The position numbers were made by a program, and so were the translations under genes. The notes beneath the pieces are model-generated. The model had not been told where the DNA came from. It saw only the letters and a list, made by a program, of their open reading frames with translations, and searched no databases. Below are positions 40,956 to 48,596 of a DNA stretch of 64,000 bases, piece by piece; position 1 is the first letter of the stretch; each line of letters starts with the position of its first letter. Origin of the DNA: DASXUX01 sp036504595 (GTDB lineage: Bacteria > Planctomycetota > SZUA-567 > H5-PLA8); contig DASXUX010000020.1 in NCBI GenBank assembly GCA_036504595.1, forward strand, positions 62,001-126,000. Direction: 5' to 3'.

Positions 40956-42079
40956 TTTCCGTTCATCTCTTCAAACACCTTTAGCCCTGCATTGAGCGTC
41001 GCATCGCTCGCGGCATAGCTGATGCGGAAGTGCGTGTCGCGTGTCGAGAACACGTGCCCCGGCACGACCAGCACGCGGCGCTCCATGGCTTTCTCGATAA
41101 ATTCCTGGCCGTTCTTGTATTTCGCGGGGACTTTCGGGAAGAGATAAAACGCCCCGCCCGGTTCTTCGCATTCGTAGCCGGCCTTGCGCAGACCGCCGAC
41201 CATCAGGTCGCGCTTCTTCTTGTAAGACGCGACGTTTTCCGACAAGTCCATCTCGAACGCCTTGAGCGCCGCCTTTTGAGCGGTGCTGGGCGCGCACACG
41301 AACGTGAACTGCTGCAGTTTCATCAGCTCCGCAATTAGCGGCTTCGGCCCGAGCACCCAGCCCAAGCGCCAGCCGGTCATCGCGAGCGTCTTCGACAATC
41401 CGCCGACGCACAGCGTCCCTTCCGGATAGAACGCGCCGAGGCTCTTTTCGGGCCGGCCGCTGTAGCTGAACAGTTCGTAGATTTCGTCGCTGATCAGGAT
41501 CAGGTTCTTCGCGCGAGCCAAGTCCGCCAGATCGCGCTTCTCTTTTTCGCTGACGCACGCGCCGGTCGGATTGCCGGGCGACATGACGATGATTGCCTTG
41601 GTCTTCGGCGTGATCAGTTTTTCCAACCGCGAGACATCGATGCGGAAATGCGGGTAGGTATCGTAGAAGATCGGCGTGCCGCCGCAGATCGTCGTCAGAT
41701 GCTTGTAGCTGACGAAGAACGGATCGGGCACCAGGACTTCCTCGCCCGGATTGACCAGCGCCAGCAGCGACAGTGTCAGCCCGCCGGACGTACCGCTGGC
41801 GATCAGGCAGTCTTCCTGAGGCACGCCGTGAATTTGCCGGTAGTGGTCGAGCACCAACTGCCGCAGTTCAGGCAGCCCGGCGCTCGGCGGGTAGCGATTG
41901 AACCCTGCGCGAATCGCATCGATCGCCAGTTCTTTGATCGGATCGGGCACGTCGAAGTCCGGCTGCCCGATCGACAGGTTGATCGCGTCTTTGATGGTCG
42001 CCGCCAGATCGAAAATCTTCCGGATGCCGGAAGCCTCAATGCTGGTGACGCGCGTGGCGAGAAGGTTGTCGTAGTTCAT
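40952..42079 (-). CDS. Class I/II PLP-dependent aminotransferase
   Basis: A 375-aa fold-type I aminotransferase. Motifs seen: INLSIGQPDFDVPDPI, YPPSAGLPELRQLV, SPGNPTGACVSE, ISDEIYELF and the PLP lysine in GLSKTLAMTGWRLGWV, with RISYA near the end. It probably converts aspartate, alanine or a related amino acid with 2-oxoglutarate; sequence alone does not choose. ATG 42079 matches the family start, although no strong Shine-Dalgarno is visible; ATG 42136 would add nineteen residues. Its leader contains a structured RNA and an intrinsic terminator, so expression may be controlled by attenuation. Confidence 0.93.
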   Translation of the reverse strand: MNYDNLLATRVTSIEASGIRKIFDLAATIKDAINLSIGQPDFDVPDPIKELAIDAIRAGFNRYPPSAGLPELRQLVLDHYRQIHGVPQEDCLIASGTSGGLTLSLLALVNPGEEVLVPDPFFVSYKHLTTICGGTPIFYDTYPHFRIDVSRLEKLITPKTKAIIVMSPGNPTGACVSEKEKRDLADLARAKNLILISDEIYELFSYSGRPEKSLGAFYPEGTLCVGGLSKTLAMTGWRLGWVLGPKPLIAELMKLQQFTFVCAPSTAQKAALKAFEMDLSENVASYKKKRDLMVGGLRKAGYECEEPGGAFYLFPKVPAKYKNGQEFIEKAMERRVLVVPGHVFSTRDTHFRISYAASDATLNAGLKVFEEMNGK

Positions 42080-42144
42080 GCTGATATTCTGCGCAACGAA
42101 GCCGCGTTGTCCATTCCAGGCACTGCAAAAATGCACTGGCCCAA

Positions 42145-42170
42145 TAAAAAACCCCCGCTAGCGGGGGTTT
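42145..42170 (-). terminator. Intrinsic terminator in front of the aminotransferase gene
   Basis: CCCCCGCTAGCGGGGG flanked by AAA/TTT; on the minus strand the stem is followed by TTTTTTATT. It lies after the zinc-ribbon gene and 66 bp before the aminotransferase start. Confidence 0.93.
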
Positions 42171-42176
42171 GGGTTT

Positions 42177-42280
42177 AGGAAGCATTCCCGTTTGGGATCG
42201 TGAGGCGTTTTCACGGCTCACTGGTTTAGCTTCCTCAATTCATTCATCGGCCGCAACGCCGACTGGTTTCAGTGAAAAAC
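42177..42280 (-). ncRNA. Candidate structured RNA (three-way junction) upstream of a terminator
   Basis: Outer stem AGGAAGC (42177-42183) / GCTTCCT (42129-42135 plus one strand turn, i.e. 42229-42235 in window numbering). Inside are TCCC/GGGA with a GTTT loop, and GTGAG-CGT / ACG-CTCAC with a TTTC loop. Further right come TCGGC/GCCGA and ACTG/CAGT hairpins. As minus-strand RNA the order is hairpins, junction, terminator, aminotransferase ORF, i.e. riboswitch-like. I do not recognise a known class. It could also be a 3' untranslated region or chance. Confidence 0.4.
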
Positions 42281-42297
42281 GGAAAAAGTTTAGACCG

Positions 42298-43461
42298 TCA
42301 CGGCGCCCGCTGCACCGGCGTTATGGGTGGTGCCGCTGCCGGCAAGTCCGCGGCAACCTTCACGACCTGCCAGCGGCTGAGCGCCACCTTCGCGCCTTGG
42401 ATGAACAGACAATCGCCATCGGCGCCTTTCGTTTTCAGGAATATACTCAACAACTCGGGACCCGTTGCGAGCTGATAACTTGTTTGCGATGGCGTCTCAG
42501 TCGGCTTGGCGTACACCGTGTAGAAACTGATGTCCTTTCGCGCCACGTTCATCTTCTTCATCAGCAGCGTGTCGGGCTCCACAGGCACCGCGATGTCCCG
42601 GGCCGTCTCCAGGAACGTCTTGGCCTCGCGCATCTCGCGAGCCGACTTCGCGCGAGCCCGCGCCCGGGGGTCCGCTATGCTTGCCTCGGGGTCCGCCGCC
42701 GCGGTCTTCTTTTCAGCGGGCGTCTCGGCCGGAGTTTCCGCCCGCGACTTCGTCTCCGGCTTTGGGCTGAACGTTGCGGCGAGCGTGGCCAGCGCAAAAA
42801 AAGCCGCCGGTATCCAGCCCAGGCGCACGACGCAATGCCAAATGCTCGCCGGAAAACGAACCGTCCCTGAGTCGCCCTCCGGCGTGAACCGGGCCAGATT
42901 TCGTTCCAGGTCGCCGCCGTAGAGCAGAAAGTCGGCCCAGACGTAACCCAGCCCCCAGGTCCACTTGAACAGGTAGAGCGCGTAAATGCCGAGGATCCAA
43001 AGGAAGGATGTCGAATCGAAGATGACCAGCCCGGCAAACGCCGCGATGAACGGCAGCATGCAGACGATGTCAGCCAGATAGCGCCGGATTTCAATTCTGC
43101 GCGAGCACCCATTGCAGAGCAGCGGCACATCCACCCACCGAACAAAATAGCGCGATCCGGGACGCAGCAATCCGGTGCTTCCCTTGTACTGCCTCGTCTC
43201 GATGCGAATCTCGCCAGTCCCCGGCATGCCTCTGCAGACCGGGCACATGTTCGAAGGCAGCGCCTTTGGTTTCACCGGATCAGACGGAACCGGCGCGCTC
43301 TCCCGCACGGGCGATGCTTGCGGCCTGGCCACGAAGGCCACCGCCGGCTTCGGCGCCTCGCCCGCACTTCCAGCCTGCGCGCGAGCCGCATTGCAGTGCG
43401 GACACTTCGCGAAATGCGGAGCGACTTTCCCGCCACAGCTTGGACAAATGACAGGATCCAT
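42298..43461 (-). CDS. Zinc-ribbon membrane protein, hypothetical
   Basis: A 387-aa protein of unknown function. The N-terminus is a zinc ribbon (CPSCG ... CPHC, residues 6-23), followed by a Pro/Ala-rich linker, another Cys pair (CPVCRG) with a third at CNGC, then four hydrophobic segments (about 130-240). A charged Glu/Ala/Lys-rich linker leads to a C-terminal soluble region. It may sense or bind something at the membrane; zinc ribbons joined to helices are common in uncharacterised PVC proteins. GGAGG precedes ATG 43461. The stop lies next to the structured RNA at 42177-42280. Confidence 0.7.
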   Translation of the reverse strand: MDPVICPSCGGKVAPHFAKCPHCNAARAQAGSAGEAPKPAVAFVARPQASPVRESAPVPSDPVKPKALPSNMCPVCRGMPGTGEIRIETRQYKGSTGLLRPGSRYFVRWVDVPLLCNGCSRRIEIRRYLADIVCMLPFIAAFAGLVIFDSTSFLWILGIYALYLFKWTWGLGYVWADFLLYGGDLERNLARFTPEGDSGTVRFPASIWHCVVRLGWIPAAFFALATLAATFSPKPETKSRAETPAETPAEKKTAAADPEASIADPRARARAKSAREMREAKTFLETARDIAVPVEPDTLLMKKMNVARKDISFYTVYAKPTETPSQTSYQLATGPELLSIFLKTKGADGDCLFIQGAKVALSRWQVVKVAADLPAAAPPITPVQRAP

Positions 43462-43547
43462 GAGCCGCCTCCAAACGATGCGCCAACCGCGCGGATCTTA
43501 CTGTTACTTGGCCGTCCGCTCTACTCCCGGCGTGGTCTTCTCACTCC

Positions 43548-43682
43548 CCGTTAACCCGAAACCAGAAACCTCCCGTTCCCCTTCCTTCCTCCACACCTCC
43601 AAAATCAATTCATACCGTTTGATGCTCATTCCCGTATACACACAGTTGCTCGTCGAAAAAATGTAGCCGGGGGCCTTCATGC
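43548..43682. repeat. Left copy of the uroD 3'-end direct repeat
   Basis: This segment is about 80 percent similar (by eye) to 44900-45030. Shared blocks include CCGTTAACCCGAAAC, CCTTCCTTCCTCCA and CAGTTGCTCGTCGAAAAAAT. Similarity stops at GGCCTTCATGC. It flanks the RhuM gene. Confidence 0.85.
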
Positions 43683-43686
43683 ATCG
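43563..43686 (-). pseudogene. C-terminal fragment of a UroD-like gene
   Basis: The minus strand reads MKAPGYIFSTSNCVYTGMSI then KRYELILEVWRKEG, nearly the same as the last 37 residues of the complete UroD-like protein at 44914-45888. There is no matching body upstream, and the frame runs past the original stop into unrelated sequence. It is the remnant of a duplicated or displaced gene end. Confidence 0.82.
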
Positions 43687-43781
43687 GCATTCCATGGTTA
43701 CCATATTTCTCTGGTGGATTGTTCGGTGCGGCAGCGCCTTCTTCTGTGCCCCGAGCGGCGATTTTGCGGTCCTCGCTTTGT

Positions 43782-44852
43782 TCATGGCGCGTTGCTTCTG
43801 CTGCCATCTCTCGGTTTCCTGGGCTTTCTCGGCTTCGGCAGCTTCTTGAGCTCCTTGGCTGCCCGGTCCAGATCGTCGTCCACCCGGCGCGGCTGGACAT
43901 CCAGGAGCTTGCGGTAGCGCTCGTACTCCAACTCCGCTTTCGCCTTGGCGTCGTCGGCTGAAATCTTCCCGGCATGGTCGAGCAGTTCCCGCCCGGACAG
44001 CTTCAGGAACTCATCCAGTTTGGCGATCCAGTCCCGCATCGTCATCGGCTTGCGGTTCAGCGCCTGAAGTTCGGCGAATTCGAGATAGGCGTTGACGATG
44101 CGGTTGAGCGCGTGCAGTTCCTCTTGGGCGAGGTAGTTCTTGGCGACTGAAACGTCGTCTTTCCGTATCACACCGCCCGGGCGCGTTGTTTGCAAACCCA
44201 TCGCCGGCTTTGTGGAGTCGGCGCGCTGATGGATGACCTCCGCCGCCGTATGGCCGTGGGCCGCCCAGTGCATCTTATTCTGTACTGCTGCAAAGAAGCG
44301 TTGCGACAACTCCGTATTCGGCGTGTAATCCACGCTCGTAGCGTATATGTCCAAGACCTTCTGATAGAACCGCCGCTCTGACGCGCGTATATCCCGAATG
44401 CGCTCCAGCAGCTCATCGAAGTAGTCCTTCTGCCCCTTTCCGGGCGGATTCTTCAGCCGCTCGTCGTCCAGGGTGAAGCCTTTCACCAGGTACTCGCTCA
44501 AGCGGGCGGTCGCCCATTGGCGGAACTGCGTGCCGCGGTGGCCGCGGACGCGATAGCCGACGGCGAGAATGGCGGGGAGGCTGTAGTGGCGCAACGTCCG
44601 TTGGACCTCGCGCCCTCCTTCGGAGCGAACTTGTAAGTAATCCTTACAAGTTGCCTCCACGTTCAGTTCGCCCTCTTCGTAGATCGCCTTCAGATGGAGG
44701 GTTACGTTCTGCGGCGTGGTGTCGAACAGCTCCGCAATCAACGCCTGCGTCAACCAAAGAGTCTCGTTCTCAAACCGGCATTGAATGCGCGTCCGCCCAT
44801 CCTCCGTCTGATAGAGGATGATATTGGATTGCAGGGGGGCGTCATCGGGCAT
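43782..44852 (-). CDS. RhuM family protein
   Basis: A 356-aa member of the RhuM (virulence protein) family. Conserved blocks are IILYQTEDGRTRIQCRFENE, ETLWLTQALIAELFDTT with PQNVTLHLKAIYEEGEL, HYSLPAILAVGYRVRGHRGT and QFRQWATARLSEYLVKGFTL. The first part is a KilA-N/Bro-like DNA-binding module; RhuM genes frequently sit on mobile or defence islands, but biochemical role is unknown. AGGAG precedes ATG 44852. The gene is flanked by 130-bp direct repeats made of the uroD 3' end, so it was probably inserted as a cassette. Confidence 0.9.
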   Translation of the reverse strand: MPDDAPLQSNIILYQTEDGRTRIQCRFENETLWLTQALIAELFDTTPQNVTLHLKAIYEEGELNVEATCKDYLQVRSEGGREVQRTLRHYSLPAILAVGYRVRGHRGTQFRQWATARLSEYLVKGFTLDDERLKNPPGKGQKDYFDELLERIRDIRASERRFYQKVLDIYATSVDYTPNTELSQRFFAAVQNKMHWAAHGHTAAEVIHQRADSTKPAMGLQTTRPGGVIRKDDVSVAKNYLAQEELHALNRIVNAYLEFAELQALNRKPMTMRDWIAKLDEFLKLSGRELLDHAGKISADDAKAKAELEYERYRKLLDVQPRRVDDDLDRAAKELKKLPKPRKPRKPRDGSRSNAP

Positions 44853-44899
44853 CTGCTTCTCCTGGTAATTCCAGCAAGTTCCTCATCCGCGCCCACGTG

Positions 44900-45030
44900 C
44901 CGTTAACCCGAAACTACTTCCGTATCCCTTCCTTCCTCCAAACCTCCAGAATCAACTCATACCTCTTCAAATCCATCCCCGTGTACACGCAGTTGCTCGT
45001 CGAAAAAATATATCCCGGCGCCTTCATGCC
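44900..45030. repeat. Right copy of the uroD 3'-end direct repeat
   Basis: Includes the stop codon and last about 37 codons of the intact UroD-like gene plus 14 bp of spacer. Matches 43548-43682; the copies are about 1.35 kb apart. Confidence 0.85.
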
Positions 45031-45888
45031 GTGGCGCAGGGCGTACCGCGCAGACTCCACGCACTCCGCTTCGGTGCCGGTGTCGAGCATGGCGCAGCTC
45101 ACGTTGCCGATCAGGCAGACCTTGTCTCCGGCGCGGCGAACCATCTCGGCCATGTCCACGCCGCCTTGCGGGTCGAGCGAATGCAAGGCGTGCGGCTTGG
45201 CCGAAAGCATGTCGTCCAGAATCGGCATGATGTTGCCGTCTGTGTGCTTGATAACGTAGAAGCCCAGTTCGCGCTGCCCCGCGATCTGCTGCTGCAAATA
45301 CGGCGTGACGAACTCGCTGAACATCGCCGGACTAAGGAAGGGCCCCGTGTTGAAGCAGTAGTCGCTGCAATTCGCGAAGCCGTCGAGCCCGCCGTGCTTT
45401 TTCAGGCGCTCCGCGTACGCAAGCTGATCCGCGACGCGCTTGGCTGACTCGTCCTTCAGCTTCTGCGGCTCTTCAGACAGCCGGCAGGAATATTCCATCA
45501 TCCGGTCGCCATTGGGAATTCCGTCCGTCGCGTCGCCGTGCAGCATCAGGAAATACTTGTCCCCGCTGCGAGCTCGCACGTCATCGATCAGCCGGAACAC
45601 CTCCTCTTCCGTGCCCGGATTCGGATGCAGAAAAATCGCGCTGTGCTCGTAGCGTTCGGCAATCGCGTGGTAAAGCTCCACGATCTCCCGCCGGTGAAGC
45701 TGCCGCTCCGTCTCCGTCATCTGCTTCCACTGCGGATAGCGACGCTGCTCCGGATGAATCTTCCCGAACGCCTCCATCGTCAGATAAAACACCAGCTCAA
45801 AATGCGGCACCCGCCCCGGCAAGGGGCGGCGTTCAAGCGCGGCGATGAAACGCTGGCGGGGAGTGAGTTTGTCCGACGCGTTTTCCAT
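44914..45888 (-). CDS. Uroporphyrinogen decarboxylase-like (methyltransferase superfamily) protein
   Basis: A 324-aa TIM-barrel protein of the UroD/MtaA superfamily. Visible blocks: TPRQRFIAALERRPLPGRVP, YEHSAIFLHPNPG, HTDGNIMPILDDML, LHSLDPQGGVDMAEM and GNVSCAMLDTGT. Haem-type UroD has arginines that hold the four carboxylates; these are not evident, so a methyl-transfer or unknown role is more likely. ATG 45888 has GGGAAG upstream. It follows a second UroD-like gene on the same strand. The 3' end is duplicated on the far side of the RhuM gene. Confidence 0.85.
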   Translation of the reverse strand: MENASDKLTPRQRFIAALERRPLPGRVPHFELVFYLTMEAFGKIHPEQRRYPQWKQMTETERQLHRREIVELYHAIAERYEHSAIFLHPNPGTEEEVFRLIDDVRARSGDKYFLMLHGDATDGIPNGDRMMEYSCRLSEEPQKLKDESAKRVADQLAYAERLKKHGGLDGFANCSDYCFNTGPFLSPAMFSEFVTPYLQQQIAGQRELGFYVIKHTDGNIMPILDDMLSAKPHALHSLDPQGGVDMAEMVRRAGDKVCLIGNVSCAMLDTGTEAECVESARYALRHGMKAPGYIFSTSNCVYTGMDLKRYELILEVWRKEGIRK

Positions 45889-45904
45889 GCTTCCCACATC
45901 TCCA

Positions 45905-46006
45905 ATTGAAATTAATGATGAATGATGAATGCGGAATGATGAATATGGCTGATTCGCAAGCCCCAACGTTTACGCCAAATTCATCATTCCTCATTCATCA
46001 TTTCGT
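45905..46006. repeat. Inverted heptamer array between UroD-like genes
   Basis: AATGATGAATGATGAATG and a GGAATGATGAAT copy on the left are mirrored by ATTCATCATTCCTCATTCAT on the right, touching the stop codon of the upstream gene. Confidence 0.8.
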
Positions 46007-47065
46007 TTAACGCCACCCCAATTCGTACCCCGCCTCGTACATCGCCACCACGTTCTCCGGCGGGCTGACCGGCTGAATGTTGTGGCACGGCCCGAGAATA
46101 TACCCACCGCCGGCGCCGAGAATACGCAGGTTCTCCGCGACTTCCTGCTTCACGTCGGCCGCCGTTCCGAACGGGAGCGTTTGCTGGTTGTCCACGGCTC
46201 CGTGGAAGATCAGCTTGTCGCCAAAGTCCTTCTTGAGCCCCTCGCGCTCCATTCCTTTGCAGCGCCACTGAACGGGGTTGAGCACGTCGATGCCCGCCGC
46301 GATCATGTCCGGCAAAATCGCGCGCACCGCGCCGTCGTTGTGATGAAACACGCACGCGCCGGCACTGTGAATCAGATCGATCATGCGCTTCATGCGCGGG
46401 ATGAGGAACTCTCGGATCTGCGCCGGCGAGAACATCAGCCCTTCCTGGCCGCCCATGTCTTCGGCCACGTAGCTGATCATCACTTTGCCGGGAATGACTT
46501 CGAAAATGCGGCGCGTGTTCTGGTAGGCGAGTTCGAAGAGCCGGTCGAGAACGTAGTGCACGATCTCCGGATTCTCGATCAGGTCGAACATCGCCTGTTC
46601 CTGCCCGCGCAGGTTCTTATAAAGGAGGAACGGCTCTGACCCGCCGCCACGGATGCAGCGGTGCTCCTTGCCCTTGATATCGTTGGGGATTCCGGAGTAG
46701 TCGTACCAGTCGGCGCTCGGGAATCGGTACTCGCGGCGAATCTCATCGGCTGAATTGTACTTCGCCAGCGGGTACTCGATGCACTCGTCGTACGTCCCCG
46801 TGCCGTAATCAATGGTCTGATGCCGGCAGCCGAAGATGTCGTAGCCTTCTTTCGGTCTCGGCCCGCAATAGCGGGGACCGACTGTCAGCGGCGAGTCGAT
46901 ATGCAGTCGCGCGAACACCTCGTCGGCCGTCGCACAGCCCATGTGTTTCAGAAGTTTGTCGGTGGCCTCGCTGGTCGCCCAGTAGTCCATCGGAACGCGA
47001 TCGGGCTTCTGGCGTTTAAGGACCGCCAGCCAGCGCTCGCGCGGTGTCATCGATTCTTTTGGCAT
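46007..47065 (-). CDS. Uroporphyrinogen decarboxylase-like protein
   Basis: A 352-aa protein of the same superfamily as the gene downstream but only distantly similar. It has MTPRERWLAVLKRQKPDRVP, EDMGGQEGLMFSPAQIREFL, CVFHHNDGAVRAILPDMI, GIDVLNPVQWRCKGM, and GYILGPCHNIQPVSPPENVV. The His-His-Asn-Asp and Cys-His positions match the presumed metal/substrate site of methylcobamide-type homologues. No corrinoid-protein gene is adjacent. It is the first gene of the pair and may be co-transcribed with 44914-45888 through the heptamer hairpin. Confidence 0.85.
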   Translation of the reverse strand: MPKESMTPRERWLAVLKRQKPDRVPMDYWATSEATDKLLKHMGCATADEVFARLHIDSPLTVGPRYCGPRPKEGYDIFGCRHQTIDYGTGTYDECIEYPLAKYNSADEIRREYRFPSADWYDYSGIPNDIKGKEHRCIRGGGSEPFLLYKNLRGQEQAMFDLIENPEIVHYVLDRLFELAYQNTRRIFEVIPGKVMISYVAEDMGGQEGLMFSPAQIREFLIPRMKRMIDLIHSAGACVFHHNDGAVRAILPDMIAAGIDVLNPVQWRCKGMEREGLKKDFGDKLIFHGAVDNQQTLPFGTAADVKQEVAENLRILGAGGGYILGPCHNIQPVSPPENVVAMYEAGYELGWR

Positions 47066-47128
47066 GCCGGAAAGACTATTGCTGCTCCCTGAACTTTCAA
47101 GCCGGAGAACACGCGCCGCTCCGGTTCC

Positions 47129-47170
47129 CCTCTCCCCCGCGAGGGAGAGGGGCTAGGGGTGAGGGGGACT
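47129..47170. repeat. Palindromic repeat family B, intergenic copy
   Basis: CCCCTCTCCCCCGCGAGGGA followed by GAGGGGCTAGGGGTGAGGGGG, a near-perfect hairpin between two divergent genes. Confidence 0.9.
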
Positions 47171-47282
47171 CTCCGGCGTGCCATGTTTGACCCTTCTGGT
47201 TTAACCTTCACCTATCCCAGCGCGCGGATATACTGGCTTCTTTGCGCGTCAGGTATGCGCGCACACTCGTGAAAGGAGCATT

Positions 47283-48386
47283 ATGGTTCGCGCGTTTCTT
47301 CATTATCTGTCGTGTATCGTTGTCGCACTCGCGTGCAGTCTGCAGGCAGAACAACCCGCTCAAGAACCGATCGATATCGCGATAGCCTTCTCCGGCCTCA
47401 GCGCCAAGGAAGTTTCCGCACAGGTAACCGCAGCGAAGACGCTGCTGCAGGGCCTCAACGAGGAAGTTCAGAAATCGACCAAGCCCTATTTGAAAAAGCT
47501 GACGCAAGACTTGAATTCTGCCGAAGCCGCCACGCGCGAGACGGCGGCCAAGTCTCTCTCCGCGATCACCGAAGACCTGCGCAAAGGCGCCGGCAAGGAC
47601 TTGAGCGAATTGCTGGCTCAAAGCGGCGTCAGCGATGAGAAAAAGCGCACCGAAGCGCGCACGCGCCTGGTTGAGGTGCTCAACCACGCCTGCGAAATCA
47701 GCCTGGTCGATACGCTGATCGACGACCTGGCCGCGACCGATGCGGCAACCGTGGCCGCCGCCGTGCAAAAGCTGAAAGAAATCGGCGCCGACGCCGCGTC
47801 GCCGCTCGCGAACGCCTTGGATGATGAGCGCGTGGCGGTGAAGAAGAACGCCGCGGACATTTTGAAGGCAATGGGACCGGCCGCAAAGGGCGCCGCGAGC
47901 GACCTGGCCTTCATGCTGGACAGCGAAGACAAGGGCACGCGGCGGCTGGTGGCTGGCATTCTCGAGAACCTCGGCCCCGACGCCGCCGAAGTCGCCGACG
48001 ACATGGTGCGGTATCTCGACAACGATGAGCGCACCGTCCGCCGTAACGCCGCGAACATTCTGAAAAAGATGGGGCCGGCCGCGAAGGAAACAGCCTCCGA
48101 TCTGGCTCAATTGCTCGACAATGACGACAAGAACGTCCGTGCGCTCGCAGCCGAAGTGCTGATCAGTCTCGGCCCGAATGCGAAGGACGCGGCGAAAGAT
48201 CTGGCCGACCTGATCGACGCGCCCGATCAGAACGAACCTGACATTCGCGAGCGCGCCGCAAACGTGCTGGCTGCCATCGGTCCCGAAGCGAAGAGCGCTC
48301 TGGATGTTCTGAAGAAACGCGCCGAAGACTCGAACGCAGCCGTCAAGACCGCGATCGATCAGGCGATCAAGGCCATCAATAAGTAG
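47283..48386 (+). CDS. Exported HEAT-repeat protein
   Basis: A 367-aa protein. A signal peptide (FLHYLSCIVVALACSLQA) is followed by a helical N-terminal region and six to seven HEAT/PBS-lyase-type repeats of about 38 residues (for example VKKNAADILKAMGPAAKGAA, VRRNAANILKKMGPAAKETA). HEAT solenoids serve as protein-binding platforms; no catalytic domain is seen. AAAGGAG precedes ATG 47283. The repeats are very alike in sequence, suggesting a recent expansion. Confidence 0.88.
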   Translation: MVRAFLHYLSCIVVALACSLQAEQPAQEPIDIAIAFSGLSAKEVSAQVTAAKTLLQGLNEEVQKSTKPYLKKLTQDLNSAEAATRETAAKSLSAITEDLRKGAGKDLSELLAQSGVSDEKKRTEARTRLVEVLNHACEISLVDTLIDDLAATDAATVAAAVQKLKEIGADAASPLANALDDERVAVKKNAADILKAMGPAAKGAASDLAFMLDSEDKGTRRLVAGILENLGPDAAEVADDMVRYLDNDERTVRRNAANILKKMGPAAKETASDLAQLLDNDDKNVRALAAEVLISLGPNAKDAAKDLADLIDAPDQNEPDIRERAANVLAAIGPEAKSALDVLKKRAEDSNAAVKTAIDQAIKAINK

Positions 48387-48523
48387 TCGGCGAGCGTGGT
48401 ATGGGCCGGCCGCGCGGTATCCGGTTTGCCGGCCAGGCTGCCCGCGAGGTCGCGGAGCGGTGGCAGGAAAGAACACTTTCACAACCGAAACATTGCCGAT
48501 CGGCCGAATTTTCCTTTCACGCA

Positions 48524-48551
48524 TTGACAGCATGGGAAATAATCCCATAGT
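48524..48551 (+). promoter_or_regulatory. Candidate promoter of the decarboxylase/argA operon
   Basis: Perfect -35 TTGACA (48524-48529), 16-bp spacer, -10 CATAGT (48546-48551). Start codon is 46 bp downstream. The spacer contains a perfect inverted repeat. Confidence 0.55.
48532..48548. promoter_or_regulatory. Candidate operator in the promoter spacer
   Basis: ATGGGA-AATAA-TCCCAT, a perfect 6-bp inverted repeat that fills the space between -35 and -10, where a bound repressor would block RNA polymerase. Symmetry is seen; function is inferred. Confidence 0.4.
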
Positions 48552-48596
48552 AGCGGCGGTATTTGCCGACAGCTTTTGAAAGGTCCAGGAGCACCG

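Noticed and set aside
42177..42235. Seven-base-pair outer stem that recalls a tRNA acceptor stem.
   Set aside because: Total length is only 59 bases, there is no T-loop or anticodon arm with normal spacing, and no CCA context; not a tRNA.
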